DNA of 64,000 nt from Pantoea rwandensis (GCF_000759475.1 NZ_CP009454.1:2666001-2730000), one strand, 5' to 3'; numbered from the stretch's first letter, positions 25,145-34,063 are shown. Program-made: numbers and translations. The notes: a model not told the origin generated them from the sequence alone.

Positions 25145-27500
25145 CCGACCTGCATTAAGCGAAACGTTGTTAAAAAGCCAGTTTGCCAGCGACATGAAAA
25201 CCGGCGTGGGCCGCAGTCAGAAGCATGAAAGCGCCGATAAACACGTTACGGGCGAGGCAATCTACATTGATGACAGGCCGGATCTGCCTGGCCTGCTGCA
25301 TCTCTGCCCACGTCTTAGTGATCATGCACATGCGCGTATCACGCATATCGATGTGCAGCCTTGCTATGCCGTCCCCGGCGTGGTGAGCGTACTGACCTGG
25401 CGCGATGTACCGGGCCTGAATGATGTCGGCCCGCTGGAGCCGGGCGATCCCTTACTGGCTCAGGATAGCGTGGAGTATCTCGGGCAAATTGTGATTGCGG
25501 TGGCCGCGGATTCACCCGAAGCCGCGCGCGCCGGTGCCGCCGCCGCCATCATTGAATACCAACCTTTACCGGCGATTCTGGATGTGCGCGAGGCGCTGGA
25601 ACAGCGTCACTTTGTGCAGCAACCGCACGTTCATCAACGGGGTGATGCTGATGCAGCGCTGGCGCGTGCGCCACATCGCATTCAGGGGGAATTCCATATT
25701 GGCGGCCAGGAGCATTTCTATCTGGAAACCCAGACCGCGTTAGTGATCCCAGGCGAAGACGACAGCCTGCAGGTTTTCTCTTCGACGCAAAACCCGACGG
25801 AAGTGCAGAAGCTGGTGGCCGAGGTGATGGACATCACCATGAACAAAGTCACCATTGATATGCGCCGGATGGGCGGCGGGTTTGGCGGTAAAGAAACGCA
25901 GGCTGCGGGTGTGGCCTGCCTGTGTGCGATAGCCGCACGCCAGACTCGGCGTCCGGTAAAAATGCGTCTGGCGCGACGCGATGATATGCGTATCACCGGT
26001 AAGCGCCATCCCTTCTTTGTGCGTTACGATGTGGGCGTTGATGATGAAGGTCGATTCTGTGGTGTCAAAATCGATTTGGCGGGAAACTGCGGCTACTCCC
26101 TTGATCTGAGCGGATCGATCGTCGATCGTGCGATGTTTCACGCAGACAATGCCTACTATCTGGGTGATGCACTGATCACCGGCTATCGCTGCCGTACGCA
26201 CACGGCGTCTAATACTGCCTATCGCGGTTTCGGCGGGCCTCAGGGCATGGTGGCGATTGAGCAGATCATGGACCATATCGCCCGCGAGCGCGGATTGGAC
26301 CCGCTCGAACTGCGTAAGCGCAACTATTACGGCAAGCAGGATCGCAACATCACCCATTACCATCAGCAGGTGGAAGATAATCTGCTGATGGAGATAACGG
26401 AACAGCTTGAAGCCAGCAGCGATTACGCGACACGCCGCGCGGACATCACAGCGTTTAACGCCAGTCATCGTTTTATGAAACGCGGGTTGGCCTTAACGCC
26501 GGTGAAATTTGGTATCTCATTCACCTCCAGCTTCCTTAATCAGGCCGGTGCCTTAATTTTGATCTACACCGATGGCACGGTGCAGCTCAATCACGGCGGC
26601 ACCGAAATGGGCCAGGGATTGAATACCAAGGTGGCGCAGATTGTGGCGGAAGTGCTGCAAATCGACATCAGCCAGATTCAGGTCACGGCAACCGATACCG
26701 GTAAAGTCCCTAATACTTCACCGACGGCGGCCTCCAGCGGCGCCGATCTCAACGGCAAAGCCGCGCAAAACGCCGCGCAGATATTGCGCGATCGCATGAC
26801 AGAGATGCTCTGTCAGCAGCACCAATGCCTGGCCGACGCCGTCTCCTTCAGCAATGGGATTGTGCGCGTGGGCGAGCAGCACTTTACCTTTGCCCAGGTG
26901 GCGCAACAGGCGTGGCTGAATCAGGTGCCCTTATCCGCCACCGGATTTTACAAAGTGCCCGGCATCCATTACGACCGCAACGCCGGGCGTGGCAAACCCT
27001 TCTATTACTTCGCTTATGGCGCAGCGTGCTGTGAAGTGCTGATGGATACCTTAACCGGCGAATACCGTTTGCTACGTGCGGATATCCTGCATGACGTCGG
27101 TGCTTCGCTCAATCCGGCGCTGGATATTGGGCAAGTGGAGGGCGGTTTCGTGCAGGGCATGGGCTGGTTAACCTGCGAAGAGCTGGTGTGGAACGATCAG
27201 GGCAAGTTGCTTACCGACGGCCCGGCGAGTTACAAAATTCCCGCCATCAGCGATGTCCCCCACGATTTGCGCGTCACACTGGTTGAAAATCGCAAAAATC
27301 CTCAGGACACGGTGTTCCACTCGAAAGCCGTGGGTGAACCGCCATTTATGTTGGGCATTGCGGTCTGGTGTGCATTACAGGACGCGGTTGCCAGCGTGGA
27401 TAACTATCGCCGCCATCCGCAGCTGGATGCCCCCGCCACGCCCGAGCGCGTTTTCTGGGGCGTGCAGCGCCTCTCAGGAGCGGATGATGATTTATCATGA
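25134..27500 (+). CDS. xdhB: Xanthine dehydrogenase molybdopterin subunit XdhB
   Basis: 788 residues. It begins with VGRSQKHESADKHVTGEA, then the aldehyde oxidase/xanthine dehydrogenase a/b hammerhead and the molybdopterin-binding domain with RRMGGGFGGKET (about 242-253), AYRGFGGPQG (about 363), GTEMGQGLNTK (about 490) and the catalytic glutamate in VGEPPFMLG (about 736). It oxidises hypoxanthine and xanthine to urate at the Mo-cofactor. It overlaps xdhA by 11 bases and xdhC by 14, implying coupled synthesis. Confidence 0.95.
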   Translation: MSHNRPALSETLLKSQFASDMKTGVGRSQKHESADKHVTGEAIYIDDRPDLPGLLHLCPRLSDHAHARITHIDVQPCYAVPGVVSVLTWRDVPGLNDVGPLEPGDPLLAQDSVEYLGQIVIAVAADSPEAARAGAAAAIIEYQPLPAILDVREALEQRHFVQQPHVHQRGDADAALARAPHRIQGEFHIGGQEHFYLETQTALVIPGEDDSLQVFSSTQNPTEVQKLVAEVMDITMNKVTIDMRRMGGGFGGKETQAAGVACLCAIAARQTRRPVKMRLARRDDMRITGKRHPFFVRYDVGVDDEGRFCGVKIDLAGNCGYSLDLSGSIVDRAMFHADNAYYLGDALITGYRCRTHTASNTAYRGFGGPQGMVAIEQIMDHIARERGLDPLELRKRNYYGKQDRNITHYHQQVEDNLLMEITEQLEASSDYATRRADITAFNASHRFMKRGLALTPVKFGISFTSSFLNQAGALILIYTDGTVQLNHGGTEMGQGLNTKVAQIVAEVLQIDISQIQVTATDTGKVPNTSPTAASSGADLNGKAAQNAAQILRDRMTEMLCQQHQCLADAVSFSNGIVRVGEQHFTFAQVAQQAWLNQVPLSATGFYKVPGIHYDRNAGRGKPFYYFAYGAACCEVLMDTLTGEYRLLRADILHDVGASLNPALDIGQVEGGFVQGMGWLTCEELVWNDQGKLLTDGPASYKIPAISDVPHDLRVTLVENRKNPQDTVFHSKAVGEPPFMLGIAVWCALQDAVASVDNYRRHPQLDAPATPERVFWGVQRLSGADDDLS

Positions 27501-28269
27501 CTGGATCGCTGTATTGCACAGTTTGCGAGAGAAACGTGAGAGCTGCGTTTTAGTCACCGTGCTGACCCAACGCGGCTCTGTACCGCGCGATCGCGGCAGT
27601 AAAATGGTGGTCAGCGCCAGCGAAACTTATCTCACCATCGGCGGCGGCCATCTGGAATATCAGTGCATTGCGCTGGCGCGCGACATGCTGGAGCAGCGTT
27701 GTCAGCAGCCGCGCAGTGAAGAGTTTGCCCTGGCCGCGCGGCTCGGCCAGTGCTGCGGCGGGCATGCCACGCTGCTGTTTGAACCGCTGATGCAGCAGCA
27801 GCCTGAAATCCAGCTGTATGGCGCGGGCCATGTCGGGCAGGCGCTGGTTAACTTGCTGGCAACGTTACCCTGTCACATAACCTGGATTGATAGCCGCGCC
27901 GCCCAGTTTCGCCATGTGCCACCGGGCGTCACCGTGCGTCAGGTGGAAGACCCGATCGATTGCGTCAAAGAGGCCGCACCGGACAGCTATTTCATTGTGA
28001 TGACCCACGACCATCCGCTCGATTTGGCGCTCAGTGAAGCCATTTTGCGACGCGGTGATTTTCGCTATGCCGGCGTTATTGGTTCTGCGACCAAAGCGCA
28101 GCGCTTTCGCTATCGGCTGGAAGGCAAAGGGATCGCGGCGGATGCACTGGCGCGGCTGCGCTGCCCGCTCGGCTTGCCGGATGTCAAAGGCAAACTGCCA
28201 GCCGAAATTGCCGTGGCAGTGGCGGGCGAAATCATCTCTGTGTATCAGCACCAGCAGAGCGGTTGTTGA
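27487..28269 (+). CDS. xdhC: Xanthine dehydrogenase accessory protein XdhC
   Basis: 260 residues from ATG 27487 (AGGAG six bases upstream; the adjacent ATG 27484 is too close). The XdhC/CoxI domain is recognised from GSVPRDRGSKMVV, QCCGGHATLLFEP, then a Rossmann-type segment LYGAGHVGQALV and the ending VKGKLPAEIAVAVAGEI. XdhC binds molybdenum cofactor, supports its sulfuration and inserts it into XdhB. It is the last gene of guaD-xdhABC; a GC hairpin (28302-28320) lies before dcp. Confidence 0.93.
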   Translation: MIYHDWIAVLHSLREKRESCVLVTVLTQRGSVPRDRGSKMVVSASETYLTIGGGHLEYQCIALARDMLEQRCQQPRSEEFALAARLGQCCGGHATLLFEPLMQQQPEIQLYGAGHVGQALVNLLATLPCHITWIDSRAAQFRHVPPGVTVRQVEDPIDCVKEAAPDSYFIVMTHDHPLDLALSEAILRRGDFRYAGVIGSATKAQRFRYRLEGKGIAADALARLRCPLGLPDVKGKLPAEIAVAVAGEIISVYQHQQSGC

Positions 28270-28301
28270 GTGACGTTGAAACTGCCAGGATAGAAGCATC
28301 C

Positions 28302-28320
28302 CGCCGCACTGGTTGCGGCG
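28302..28320 (+). terminator. Hairpin between xdhC and dcp
   Basis: CGCCGC (28302-28307) pairs with GCGGCG (28315-28320) around ACTGGTT, followed by only a few T residues. A weak terminator or attenuator ending the xdh operon before dcp. Confidence 0.45.
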
Positions 28321-28342
28321 TTGCTGATTATCAGGAGCGATA

Positions 28343-30394
28343 ATGACTTCACGAGCCAATCCGTTTTTCACCGTCAGTGCATTGCCCTACCAAACTCCGC
28401 CTTTTGACCTGATTGAGGATGCCGATTTTCTCCCGGCTCTCGAAGCGGGTATCGAAGAAAAACGTCAGGAAATTGCCGCCATCGCCAATAATCCTGAACC
28501 GGCCACTTTTGCCAACACCTATGAAGCCCTGGAGCGCAGCGGGCAATTGCTAAACCGCGTTAATCTGGTGTTTGGGGCCATGACGTCGGCGAATACCAGT
28601 GATTTGTTGCAGGAAGTGGATGAACTGATCACCCCTAAACTCACCGCGCTGAGTGATGAAATCCATCTGAACAGCCAGCTGTTTGCCCGTCTCGACAGCG
28701 TGTACCAGCATCGCGGTTCTGCCTGCCCGGATGCAGAGTCGATGCGTCTGGTGGAAGTCACCTGGCAGCACTTCCAGCTGGCCGGTGCCAGTCTGAGCGA
28801 TGCGGATAAAGCTCAGCTGCGTGCCTGTAATCAGGAACTCGCCACGCTGAGTACCCGTTTTGGCAACAAGCTACTGGCGGCGACCAAAGCGGGCGCGTAT
28901 ACGGTGAGCAGTGTGGCGGCGCTGGCAGGATTGAGTGAAGAAGAGTTAGCCCATGCTAAAGCCGCAGCGGAAGCGCGTGGATTACACGGCGAATGGCTGC
29001 TGCCGTTACAAAACACCACGCAACAGCCCGCCTTGCAATCGCTGGAAGTGCGTGCCACGCGTGAAGCCTTATTCAATCAGGCACTGACGCGCAGCGAACA
29101 GGGCGATGAAAACGATACGCGTGCGATTGTGTTACGCATGGCGCAGCTGCGCGCAGAACAGGCGAAACTGCTGGGTTTCAATACTTACGCGGAGTGGAGT
29201 ATGCAGGATCAGATGGCGAAAACGCCGGATGCTGCTTTTGCGTTTATGCGTAATATCGTCCCGGCGGCGCGGGCCCGCGCCGAGCGAGAAGCCGCGGACA
29301 TCCAGCAGATCATTGAGCAGCAGCACCACAATTTCCCGCTGCGCGCCTGGGACTGGAATTTCTATGCTGAACAAGTGAGAAAAGCCAAATACGCCCTGGA
29401 TGAGAGCCAAATCCGTCCGTACTTTGAACTGAATAACGTACTGGAAAAGGGCGTTTTCTGGTCCGCCAGCCAGCTGTTTGGTATTCGCTTCGCGCAGCGT
29501 CACGATCTGCCGGTGTATCATCCGGACGTCAACGTTTATGAAATCTTCGATGCTGACGATACGCCACTGGCGTTGTTCTATACCGACTTCTACAAGCGTG
29601 ATAACAAAAGCGGCGGCGCCTGGATGAGCAACTTCGTTGATCAGACAACGCTGCTTGGCACCAAACCGGTGATTTACAACGTCTGCAATTACACCAAACC
29701 GCAGGCTGGGCAACCGGCGTTGCTCAGCTGGGATGAGGTGATCACACTGTTCCACGAATTCGGCCATGCGCTGCACGGACTGTTTGCGACTCAACGTTAT
29801 CCAAGCCTGTCTGGCACCGCTACGCCACGCGATTTCGTCGAGTTCCCTTCGCAGATTAACGAGCACTGGGCCAGCGATGAAAAAGTGTTCGCCAACTATG
29901 CCCGTCATTATCAGAGTGGCGATGCGATGCCCGTAGAACTGCGCGAGAAGATGGTGCGCGCAGCTAAGTTCAACAAGGGCTACGACATGACCGAACTGCT
30001 GGCGGCGGCGTTACTGGATCTGCAATGGCATTCGCTGACCACGCAGGACAATCCGCAGGATGTCAGTCACTTTGAACTACAGGCGCTGGCAGCAGAGCAG
30101 ATCGCGTTAGCGACCGTACCACCGCGTTATCGCTCCACTTATTTCCGCCATATCTGGGGCGGAGGGTATGCGGCCGGTTATTACGCGTATATCTGGACGC
30201 AGATGTTAGCCGATGATGGCTATCAGGCCTTTGTTGAACGTGGCGGGTTGAGTCGCGAGAATGGCCAGCAGTTCCGCGATCATATTCTTTCACGCGGTAA
30301 CAGCAGCGATCTGCAACATCTGTGGCTGGCATGGCGTGGAAAAGCACCGGAGATTGGTCCGATGCTGAAGAATCGCGGTCTAGAAGAGGCGTGA
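28343..30394 (+). CDS. dcp: Peptidyl-dipeptidase Dcp
   Basis: 683 residues, against 681 in E. coli. An M3-family zinc metallopeptidase: the HEFGH motif stands near residue 470 (VITLFHEFGHALHGLF), with the third ligand glutamate about 25 residues on (FVEFPSQINEHW). It removes dipeptides from the C-terminus of peptides, inhibited by captopril in E. coli. ATG preceded by AGGAG. It lies next to ydfG in E. coli, which marks the other side of the insertion of phage and purine genes here. Confidence 0.95.
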   Translation: MTSRANPFFTVSALPYQTPPFDLIEDADFLPALEAGIEEKRQEIAAIANNPEPATFANTYEALERSGQLLNRVNLVFGAMTSANTSDLLQEVDELITPKLTALSDEIHLNSQLFARLDSVYQHRGSACPDAESMRLVEVTWQHFQLAGASLSDADKAQLRACNQELATLSTRFGNKLLAATKAGAYTVSSVAALAGLSEEELAHAKAAAEARGLHGEWLLPLQNTTQQPALQSLEVRATREALFNQALTRSEQGDENDTRAIVLRMAQLRAEQAKLLGFNTYAEWSMQDQMAKTPDAAFAFMRNIVPAARARAEREAADIQQIIEQQHHNFPLRAWDWNFYAEQVRKAKYALDESQIRPYFELNNVLEKGVFWSASQLFGIRFAQRHDLPVYHPDVNVYEIFDADDTPLALFYTDFYKRDNKSGGAWMSNFVDQTTLLGTKPVIYNVCNYTKPQAGQPALLSWDEVITLFHEFGHALHGLFATQRYPSLSGTATPRDFVEFPSQINEHWASDEKVFANYARHYQSGDAMPVELREKMVRAAKFNKGYDMTELLAAALLDLQWHSLTTQDNPQDVSHFELQALAAEQIALATVPPRYRSTYFRHIWGGGYAAGYYAYIWTQMLADDGYQAFVERGGLSRENGQQFRDHILSRGNSSDLQHLWLAWRGKAPEIGPMLKNRGLEEA

Positions 30395-30400
30395 TAAGCA

Positions 30401-30477
30401 GGGCGCACGGCGTGAAGTGAACCCCGAAAGTTGGACACCGTTCCAACGAGTATGGGGTTATTCCAGGCGGTGCGCCC
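30401..30477. terminator. Nested palindrome between dcp and hpxO
   Basis: Outer stem GGGCGCAC (30401-30408) / GTGCGCCC (30470-30477); inside it AACCCC (30420-30425) / GGGGTT (30454-30459) and GTTGGA (30430-30435) / TCCAAC (30442-30447). The two genes converge here, so it is well placed as a bidirectional terminator. The inner 46 bases resemble the ends of IS3-family elements (ACCCC-GAAA-GTTGGA), so it may be a small MITE nested in a terminator stem. Confidence 0.6.
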
Positions 30478-30482
30478 AAGCT

Positions 30483-31640
30483 TTAACCCAACGGGCCACC
30501 TTCAATGGTGTCACACATCCCGGCCAGCACCCGCTCGCCGGTTTCGTTTTTCAAATCGGCATACCACGCAGCGGTCACTTCCGCATCTTTCGCATGTGTT
30601 ACATCGCAGCGTTTGCGTGCTTTCAGCACCAAATCTTTGGTGCGTTCCACGCGGCGCGCCTCGTAGCGCTGCAATCCATCTTCGATACCCAGTGAATGCG
30701 AGGCCAGCGTCTGCGCCAGCACCACCGCATCTTCCATCGCGGCACAGCCGCCCTGGCCGATATCTGGCGTGGTGCTGTGGGCGGCATCGCCGAGCAAGGC
30801 CACACGACCTTTGACGAAACGGCTAAAGGGTTCAATGTCGTGAATTTCAACCCGATTGGTGGTGTCGGGATTGATAGTGTCGATCAGGCGCTGCACCGGA
30901 TCGGCCCAGCCGCTGAAATAATTCTTCAGATCCTGCCGCAGAGTGGAACGATCTTCGGCTAAGCCCTTGGGCAAAGGCACGTCGAAGAAGAAGTAAAAGC
31001 GATTGCCGCTCACCGGCATCAAGGAGACGCGTTTACCCTCGCCAACAAAGGTTGTCCACTGATCGGCTGGGGCGATACTTTCATCGACGGTGACCAAACC
31101 GTTCCAGTTAACGTAGCCGGCGTAGCGTCGTTCGACATGTTCTCCCAACACATAGTGGCGTATCACGGAATGCGTACCGTCAGCAGCGACAAGGAAATCG
31201 CCTTCAGCCAGGCTGCCATCATCAAACCATGCAGTCACGCCCGTGGCGCTTTGCTCGACCTGTGTCACGCGTTTACCAAACTGAATACGCGAGCGACCAT
31301 AGGTATCAATCAACATCGCCTGCAACTCGGCGCGCGCCACTGGATAAGGGTATTCTCCCACCTGCTGCACCAGGGGTGACAGGCTAAAGCGGGTCAGGGT
31401 GCTGCCAGTGTGCGCGTCGTTATAGGCCATAAACGCCATATTGCCGCCCAGAGCCTGCAGTTGCTGTTTCATGCCGAGCGCGTTCAGGCATTTTACGCCG
31501 TTGGGCCAGATAGAGATGGCCGCGCCGACCGGCTTCATCTCTTTAACCGCTTCGAATACGGCGGTCTCGAATCCCGCTTTCTCCAGCGCAATCGCCGCGC
31601 TCATGCCACCAATACCCGCTCCAATCACAATCGCTTTCAT
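30483..31640 (-). CDS. hpxO: FAD-dependent urate hydroxylase HpxO
   Basis: 385 residues from ATG 31640 (GGAG six bases upstream). Class A flavoprotein monooxygenase: dinucleotide motif GAGIGG (about 8-13), DG-type motif FLVAADGTHSVIR (about 155), and GRVALLGDAAHSTTPDIGQGG (about 278-298). It follows Klebsiella HpxO nearly throughout (VGAAIS-WPNGVKC, RRYAGYVNWNGLV, WTTFVGEGKRVSLMPV). HpxO converts urate to 5-hydroxyisourate with NADH and oxygen, the step after XdhAB. The following enzymes (HpxT, HpxQ, allantoinase) are not in this window. A consensus sigma-54 promoter precedes it. Confidence 0.93.
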   Translation of the reverse strand: MKAIVIGAGIGGMSAAIALEKAGFETAVFEAVKEMKPVGAAISIWPNGVKCLNALGMKQQLQALGGNMAFMAYNDAHTGSTLTRFSLSPLVQQVGEYPYPVARAELQAMLIDTYGRSRIQFGKRVTQVEQSATGVTAWFDDGSLAEGDFLVAADGTHSVIRHYVLGEHVERRYAGYVNWNGLVTVDESIAPADQWTTFVGEGKRVSLMPVSGNRFYFFFDVPLPKGLAEDRSTLRQDLKNYFSGWADPVQRLIDTINPDTTNRVEIHDIEPFSRFVKGRVALLGDAAHSTTPDIGQGGCAAMEDAVVLAQTLASHSLGIEDGLQRYEARRVERTKDLVLKARKRCDVTHAKDAEVTAAWYADLKNETGERVLAGMCDTIEGGPLG

Positions 31641-31670
31641 CACTGTCTCCTTTGTCTACCTGATGTCTCC

Positions 31671-31686
31671 TGCAACTTTCGTGCCA
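31671..31686 (-). promoter_or_regulatory. Sigma-54 promoter of hpxO
   Basis: Read on the reverse strand, TGGCACGAAAGTTGCA is an exact match to TGGCAC-N5-TTGCA. The predicted start at about 31660 leaves a 20-base leader containing the GGAG ribosome site. Confidence 0.88.
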
Positions 31687-31775
31687 TTAAGTCTTCTTCG
31701 TATACTTATTGTTTATTTCATTGATTTAAATGAGTTATATTTGATTCCGCAAAGTGTGTGCTGCACCGTTATCGC

Positions 31776-31787
31776 GCAACAATTTGC
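31776..31787. promoter_or_regulatory. GCAA-N4-TTGC palindrome upstream of hpxO
   Basis: GCAACAATTTGC is centred about 121 bases before the predicted hpxO start, the same distance as GCAAACGGTTGC from the guaD start. Candidate enhancer site shared by the two purine transcription units; it also lies upstream of the small gene at 31892. Confidence 0.5.
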
Positions 31788-31891
31788 ACGACAATAGGGC
31801 GCCTAAAGCCGAAGGTGAATCGAATGTTGCAATATGGCGTTTGGCAGAGGAGACGCCATACTATGTAGAACCTTTTCGCGAGGAGCGTCAT

Positions 31892-32131
31892 ATGAAGTGG
31901 ATAATGGTGTTGGTCATGCTGTTCAGTGCCGGTGCGATAGCGCAAACCCAATGGCAACCGGATAAGAAAGTGCCGGTGGCGCAGTTGACGCCGGTTGCCG
32001 CCAAATGCGACCTCTCGTCTTGTCAGCAGAATTGCTACATCCAGCAGTCGCAATGCAAAAATGACAACGGCGGTGGCTGTGGATCGCTCGCACAAATTTG
32101 CGTACAAAACTGTTCGAACGAGTGCCGATAA
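31892..32131 (+). CDS. Small secreted cysteine-rich protein, unknown
   Basis: 79 residues from ATG 31892 (GAGGAG seven bases upstream; an in-frame extension to 31754 lacks such a site). A signal peptide (MKWIMVLVMLFSAGAIAQ) is followed by a short linker and a domain with eight cysteines in the pattern C-x4-C-x3-C-x7-C-x8-C-x6-C-x3-C-x3-C, ending one residue before the C-terminus. That spacing points to disulfide-stabilised folding in the periplasm. I do not recognise the family. It is transcribed away from hpxO and towards the phosphatase gene. Confidence 0.65.
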   Translation: MKWIMVLVMLFSAGAIAQTQWQPDKKVPVAQLTPVAAKCDLSSCQQNCYIQQSQCKNDNGGGCGSLAQICVQNCSNECR

Positions 32132-32206
32132 ATGAAATAAATCTGTCATAACAGGGTGCTAGCGTGTTTCCCCGGCAAGGTAATATTCTGATAACAGGGG
32201 AAAATA

Positions 32207-33457
32207 ATGAAAACCCGCTATACACTGATTGCAACGGTTTTACTGCTCGCTCAACAAGCTCATGCGGCAACGCTGCCGCAGGCAGCGGCACTGGCCGCGC
32301 AAACGTCAACCGGTTCAACCCCAGGCTATACGCAGCTGGAACAGCAGTCGCTACAGGCTCAGCGCGCCTGGCTGCAAGGTGACAGTGCGACACTGAAACA
32401 TGAGCAACTGGAAAAAGCCAAACAGACCAGCACGCAGGCAGACAAAGCGTGGCTCAAAAGCAGCGGTTACGATTTTAACGTCAAGCAAAATCAGCAGGCT
32501 GGCATCGCGCTGTTATCAGGTTTCAGCACATTGCCGGACAGCGTATTGACGGCTAACCGCGCCACCGTGACCGATATCAACCTGAATGCCGCGCAGAACG
32601 TGCGCCATCAGGCGTTACAGGATGCGGAGGCGATCAGCTCGCTCTATTTCCTGTCTGATGCGATGGGGCCGCGTCTCGGCAAAGCTTTCATCGCGGCTTA
32701 TGACAAAGGTGAAATCAATAAAGCTGCTGCGCTGATTAAAGCCAGCGAGGTCAGCACCAGCGCCGCTAAAAAACATTTCAACTACCCGCGCCCGTTCCTG
32801 CATGAAGGCAACACCATACATCTGGTACCGGATGATGTGGTAGTGAAAGACAATGTGCGATATACCGCGGACGGTGGATCGTTCCCCAGCGGGCACACCA
32901 ATACCGGTTATACCGATGCGCTGCTGATGGCCGAAATGGTGCCAGAACGCTTTGAAGCGCTGGTGACACGCGGCGCGCGTTATGGTTATTCGCGTCTGGT
33001 GCTGGGCGTGCACTATCCGCTGGACGTGATGGGTTCACGCATGGTGGCAGAGCGCAACGTGGCGACCTACCTTAACGATGCTCGCTATCAGGTGTTGTTC
33101 AAAGAGGCGCGCGATCAATTGCGTACCGCGTTAGAGAAAGAGTGCGGCACCTCACTGGCTGAATGCGCACGTTCGACCGGCAAGGACGATCCTTACCGCG
33201 CGCCGGATATGAAGCAGTTCTATCGTTTCACGATGAGCTACAATCTGCCGAAAGCCAATGTGAAAAATACGCCGGTTCAGATACCGCAGGGCGCAGAGAT
33301 ACTGCTGAAAACGGCGCTGCCGCACCTGTCTGACGCGCAGATTCGTCGCCTGATGGTGAAAACAGCCTTGCCAAACGGTTATCCGCTGTCGGGTAATGCT
33401 GAGCAATCCTTCTGGCAGCGCGTCGATCTCACCGCCGCGTACGCCATGGCGAAGTGA
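32207..33457 (+). CDS. Class A acid phosphatase (PAP2 superfamily), periplasmic
   Basis: 416 residues with a signal peptide ending at AHA (residue 20-21). The phosphatase signature is complete: K-x6-RP (KKHFNYPRP), PSGH (GSFPSGHT) and SR-x5-H-x3-D (SRLVLGVHYPLD). These give histidine-based hydrolysis of phosphomonoesters in the periplasm. The protein is longer than the roughly 250-residue PhoN/PhoC enzymes because of added N-terminal (about 100 residues) and C-terminal regions, so its substrate may differ. ATG preceded by GGGGAA. Confidence 0.85.
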   Translation: MKTRYTLIATVLLLAQQAHAATLPQAAALAAQTSTGSTPGYTQLEQQSLQAQRAWLQGDSATLKHEQLEKAKQTSTQADKAWLKSSGYDFNVKQNQQAGIALLSGFSTLPDSVLTANRATVTDINLNAAQNVRHQALQDAEAISSLYFLSDAMGPRLGKAFIAAYDKGEINKAAALIKASEVSTSAAKKHFNYPRPFLHEGNTIHLVPDDVVVKDNVRYTADGGSFPSGHTNTGYTDALLMAEMVPERFEALVTRGARYGYSRLVLGVHYPLDVMGSRMVAERNVATYLNDARYQVLFKEARDQLRTALEKECGTSLAECARSTGKDDPYRAPDMKQFYRFTMSYNLPKANVKNTPVQIPQGAEILLKTALPHLSDAQIRRLMVKTALPNGYPLSGNAEQSFWQRVDLTAAYAMAK

Positions 33458-33464
33458 TCCAGAC

Positions 33465-33499
33465 GCGGGCACTGACGTCGTCAATACGTCGGTGCCCGC
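33465..33499. terminator. Hairpin after the phosphatase gene
   Basis: GCGGGCAC (33465-33472) pairs with GTGCCCGC (33492-33499), and the stem continues inward as ACGT/ACGT with one mismatch. No U-tract follows. Likely the end of the phosphatase transcript. Confidence 0.55.
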
Positions 33500-33666
33500 A
33501 ACTGACGGATTTGGGTTCTTGTTACGGTGATCAAACGCGAAGAGCGTAGAAAGGGTTAACGCGATGTCTGCAGCAACAGCGGAATAGTCAGAACAAACCG
33601 CGCATTATCTTCTTAGACTACCGTATTCGGTATGAAGATCCGCAGTGCATAGCCGCGGCCCGGGAG

Positions 33667-33996
33667 CTAATCGACGATAAATAGCTTCGCACCGTGTGTC
33701 GTGGAGGAACGATGTGCTTCGGCATTATCGGCAACCTGATAACTCACGCCCGGCGTCAAAGTAAAAGTGCGGCCATCTTCCAGTTCGGTGATCATTTCGC
33801 CTTCCAGACACAGCAATATATGACCTTTGCTGCACCAGTGATCGGCGAGATAACCCGGCGAATACTCCACCATACGCACACGAATATCGCCAAAACGCTG
33901 AGTGCGCCACAGCGCAAACCCGCTGTCGCCCGGATGTTTTTCGGTTTCGAGGGTGCTCCAGTTGGTAATGCCAAACGGTAGTTGATTGATCTGCAC
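33667..33996 (-). CDS. DHCW-motif cupin protein
   Basis: 109-residue single cupin domain. The block ADHWCSKGHILLCLEGEM contains the D-H-W-C variant after which this small cupin family is named, followed by the second motif PGVSYQVADNAEAHRS with its histidine. The family is cytoplasmic and of unknown function. It is the last gene behind the kinase of the polyol-type module (gap 67 bases) and may be co-transcribed with it. Confidence 0.7.
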   Translation of the reverse strand: MQINQLPFGITNWSTLETEKHPGDSGFALWRTQRFGDIRVRMVEYSPGYLADHWCSKGHILLCLEGEMITELEDGRTFTLTPGVSYQVADNAEAHRSSTTHGAKLFIVD

Positions 33997-34063
33997 GACG
34001 CTATCCTTATTGAATTCGACGAGAACACAACATTACCGCCTGGCATAAAAATAACCAGCTAAT

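Noticed and set aside
27253..27486. Longer start for xdhC
   Set aside because: It would overlap xdhB by about 250 bases out of frame; AGGAG before ATG 27487 fixes the start.
33500..33666. Reverse-strand frame with GRGYALRIFIPN and RFVLTIPLL, reminiscent of a histidine kinase C-terminus
   Set aside because: About 40 codons interrupted by a stop and with no kinase boxes; too little to call a pseudogene.
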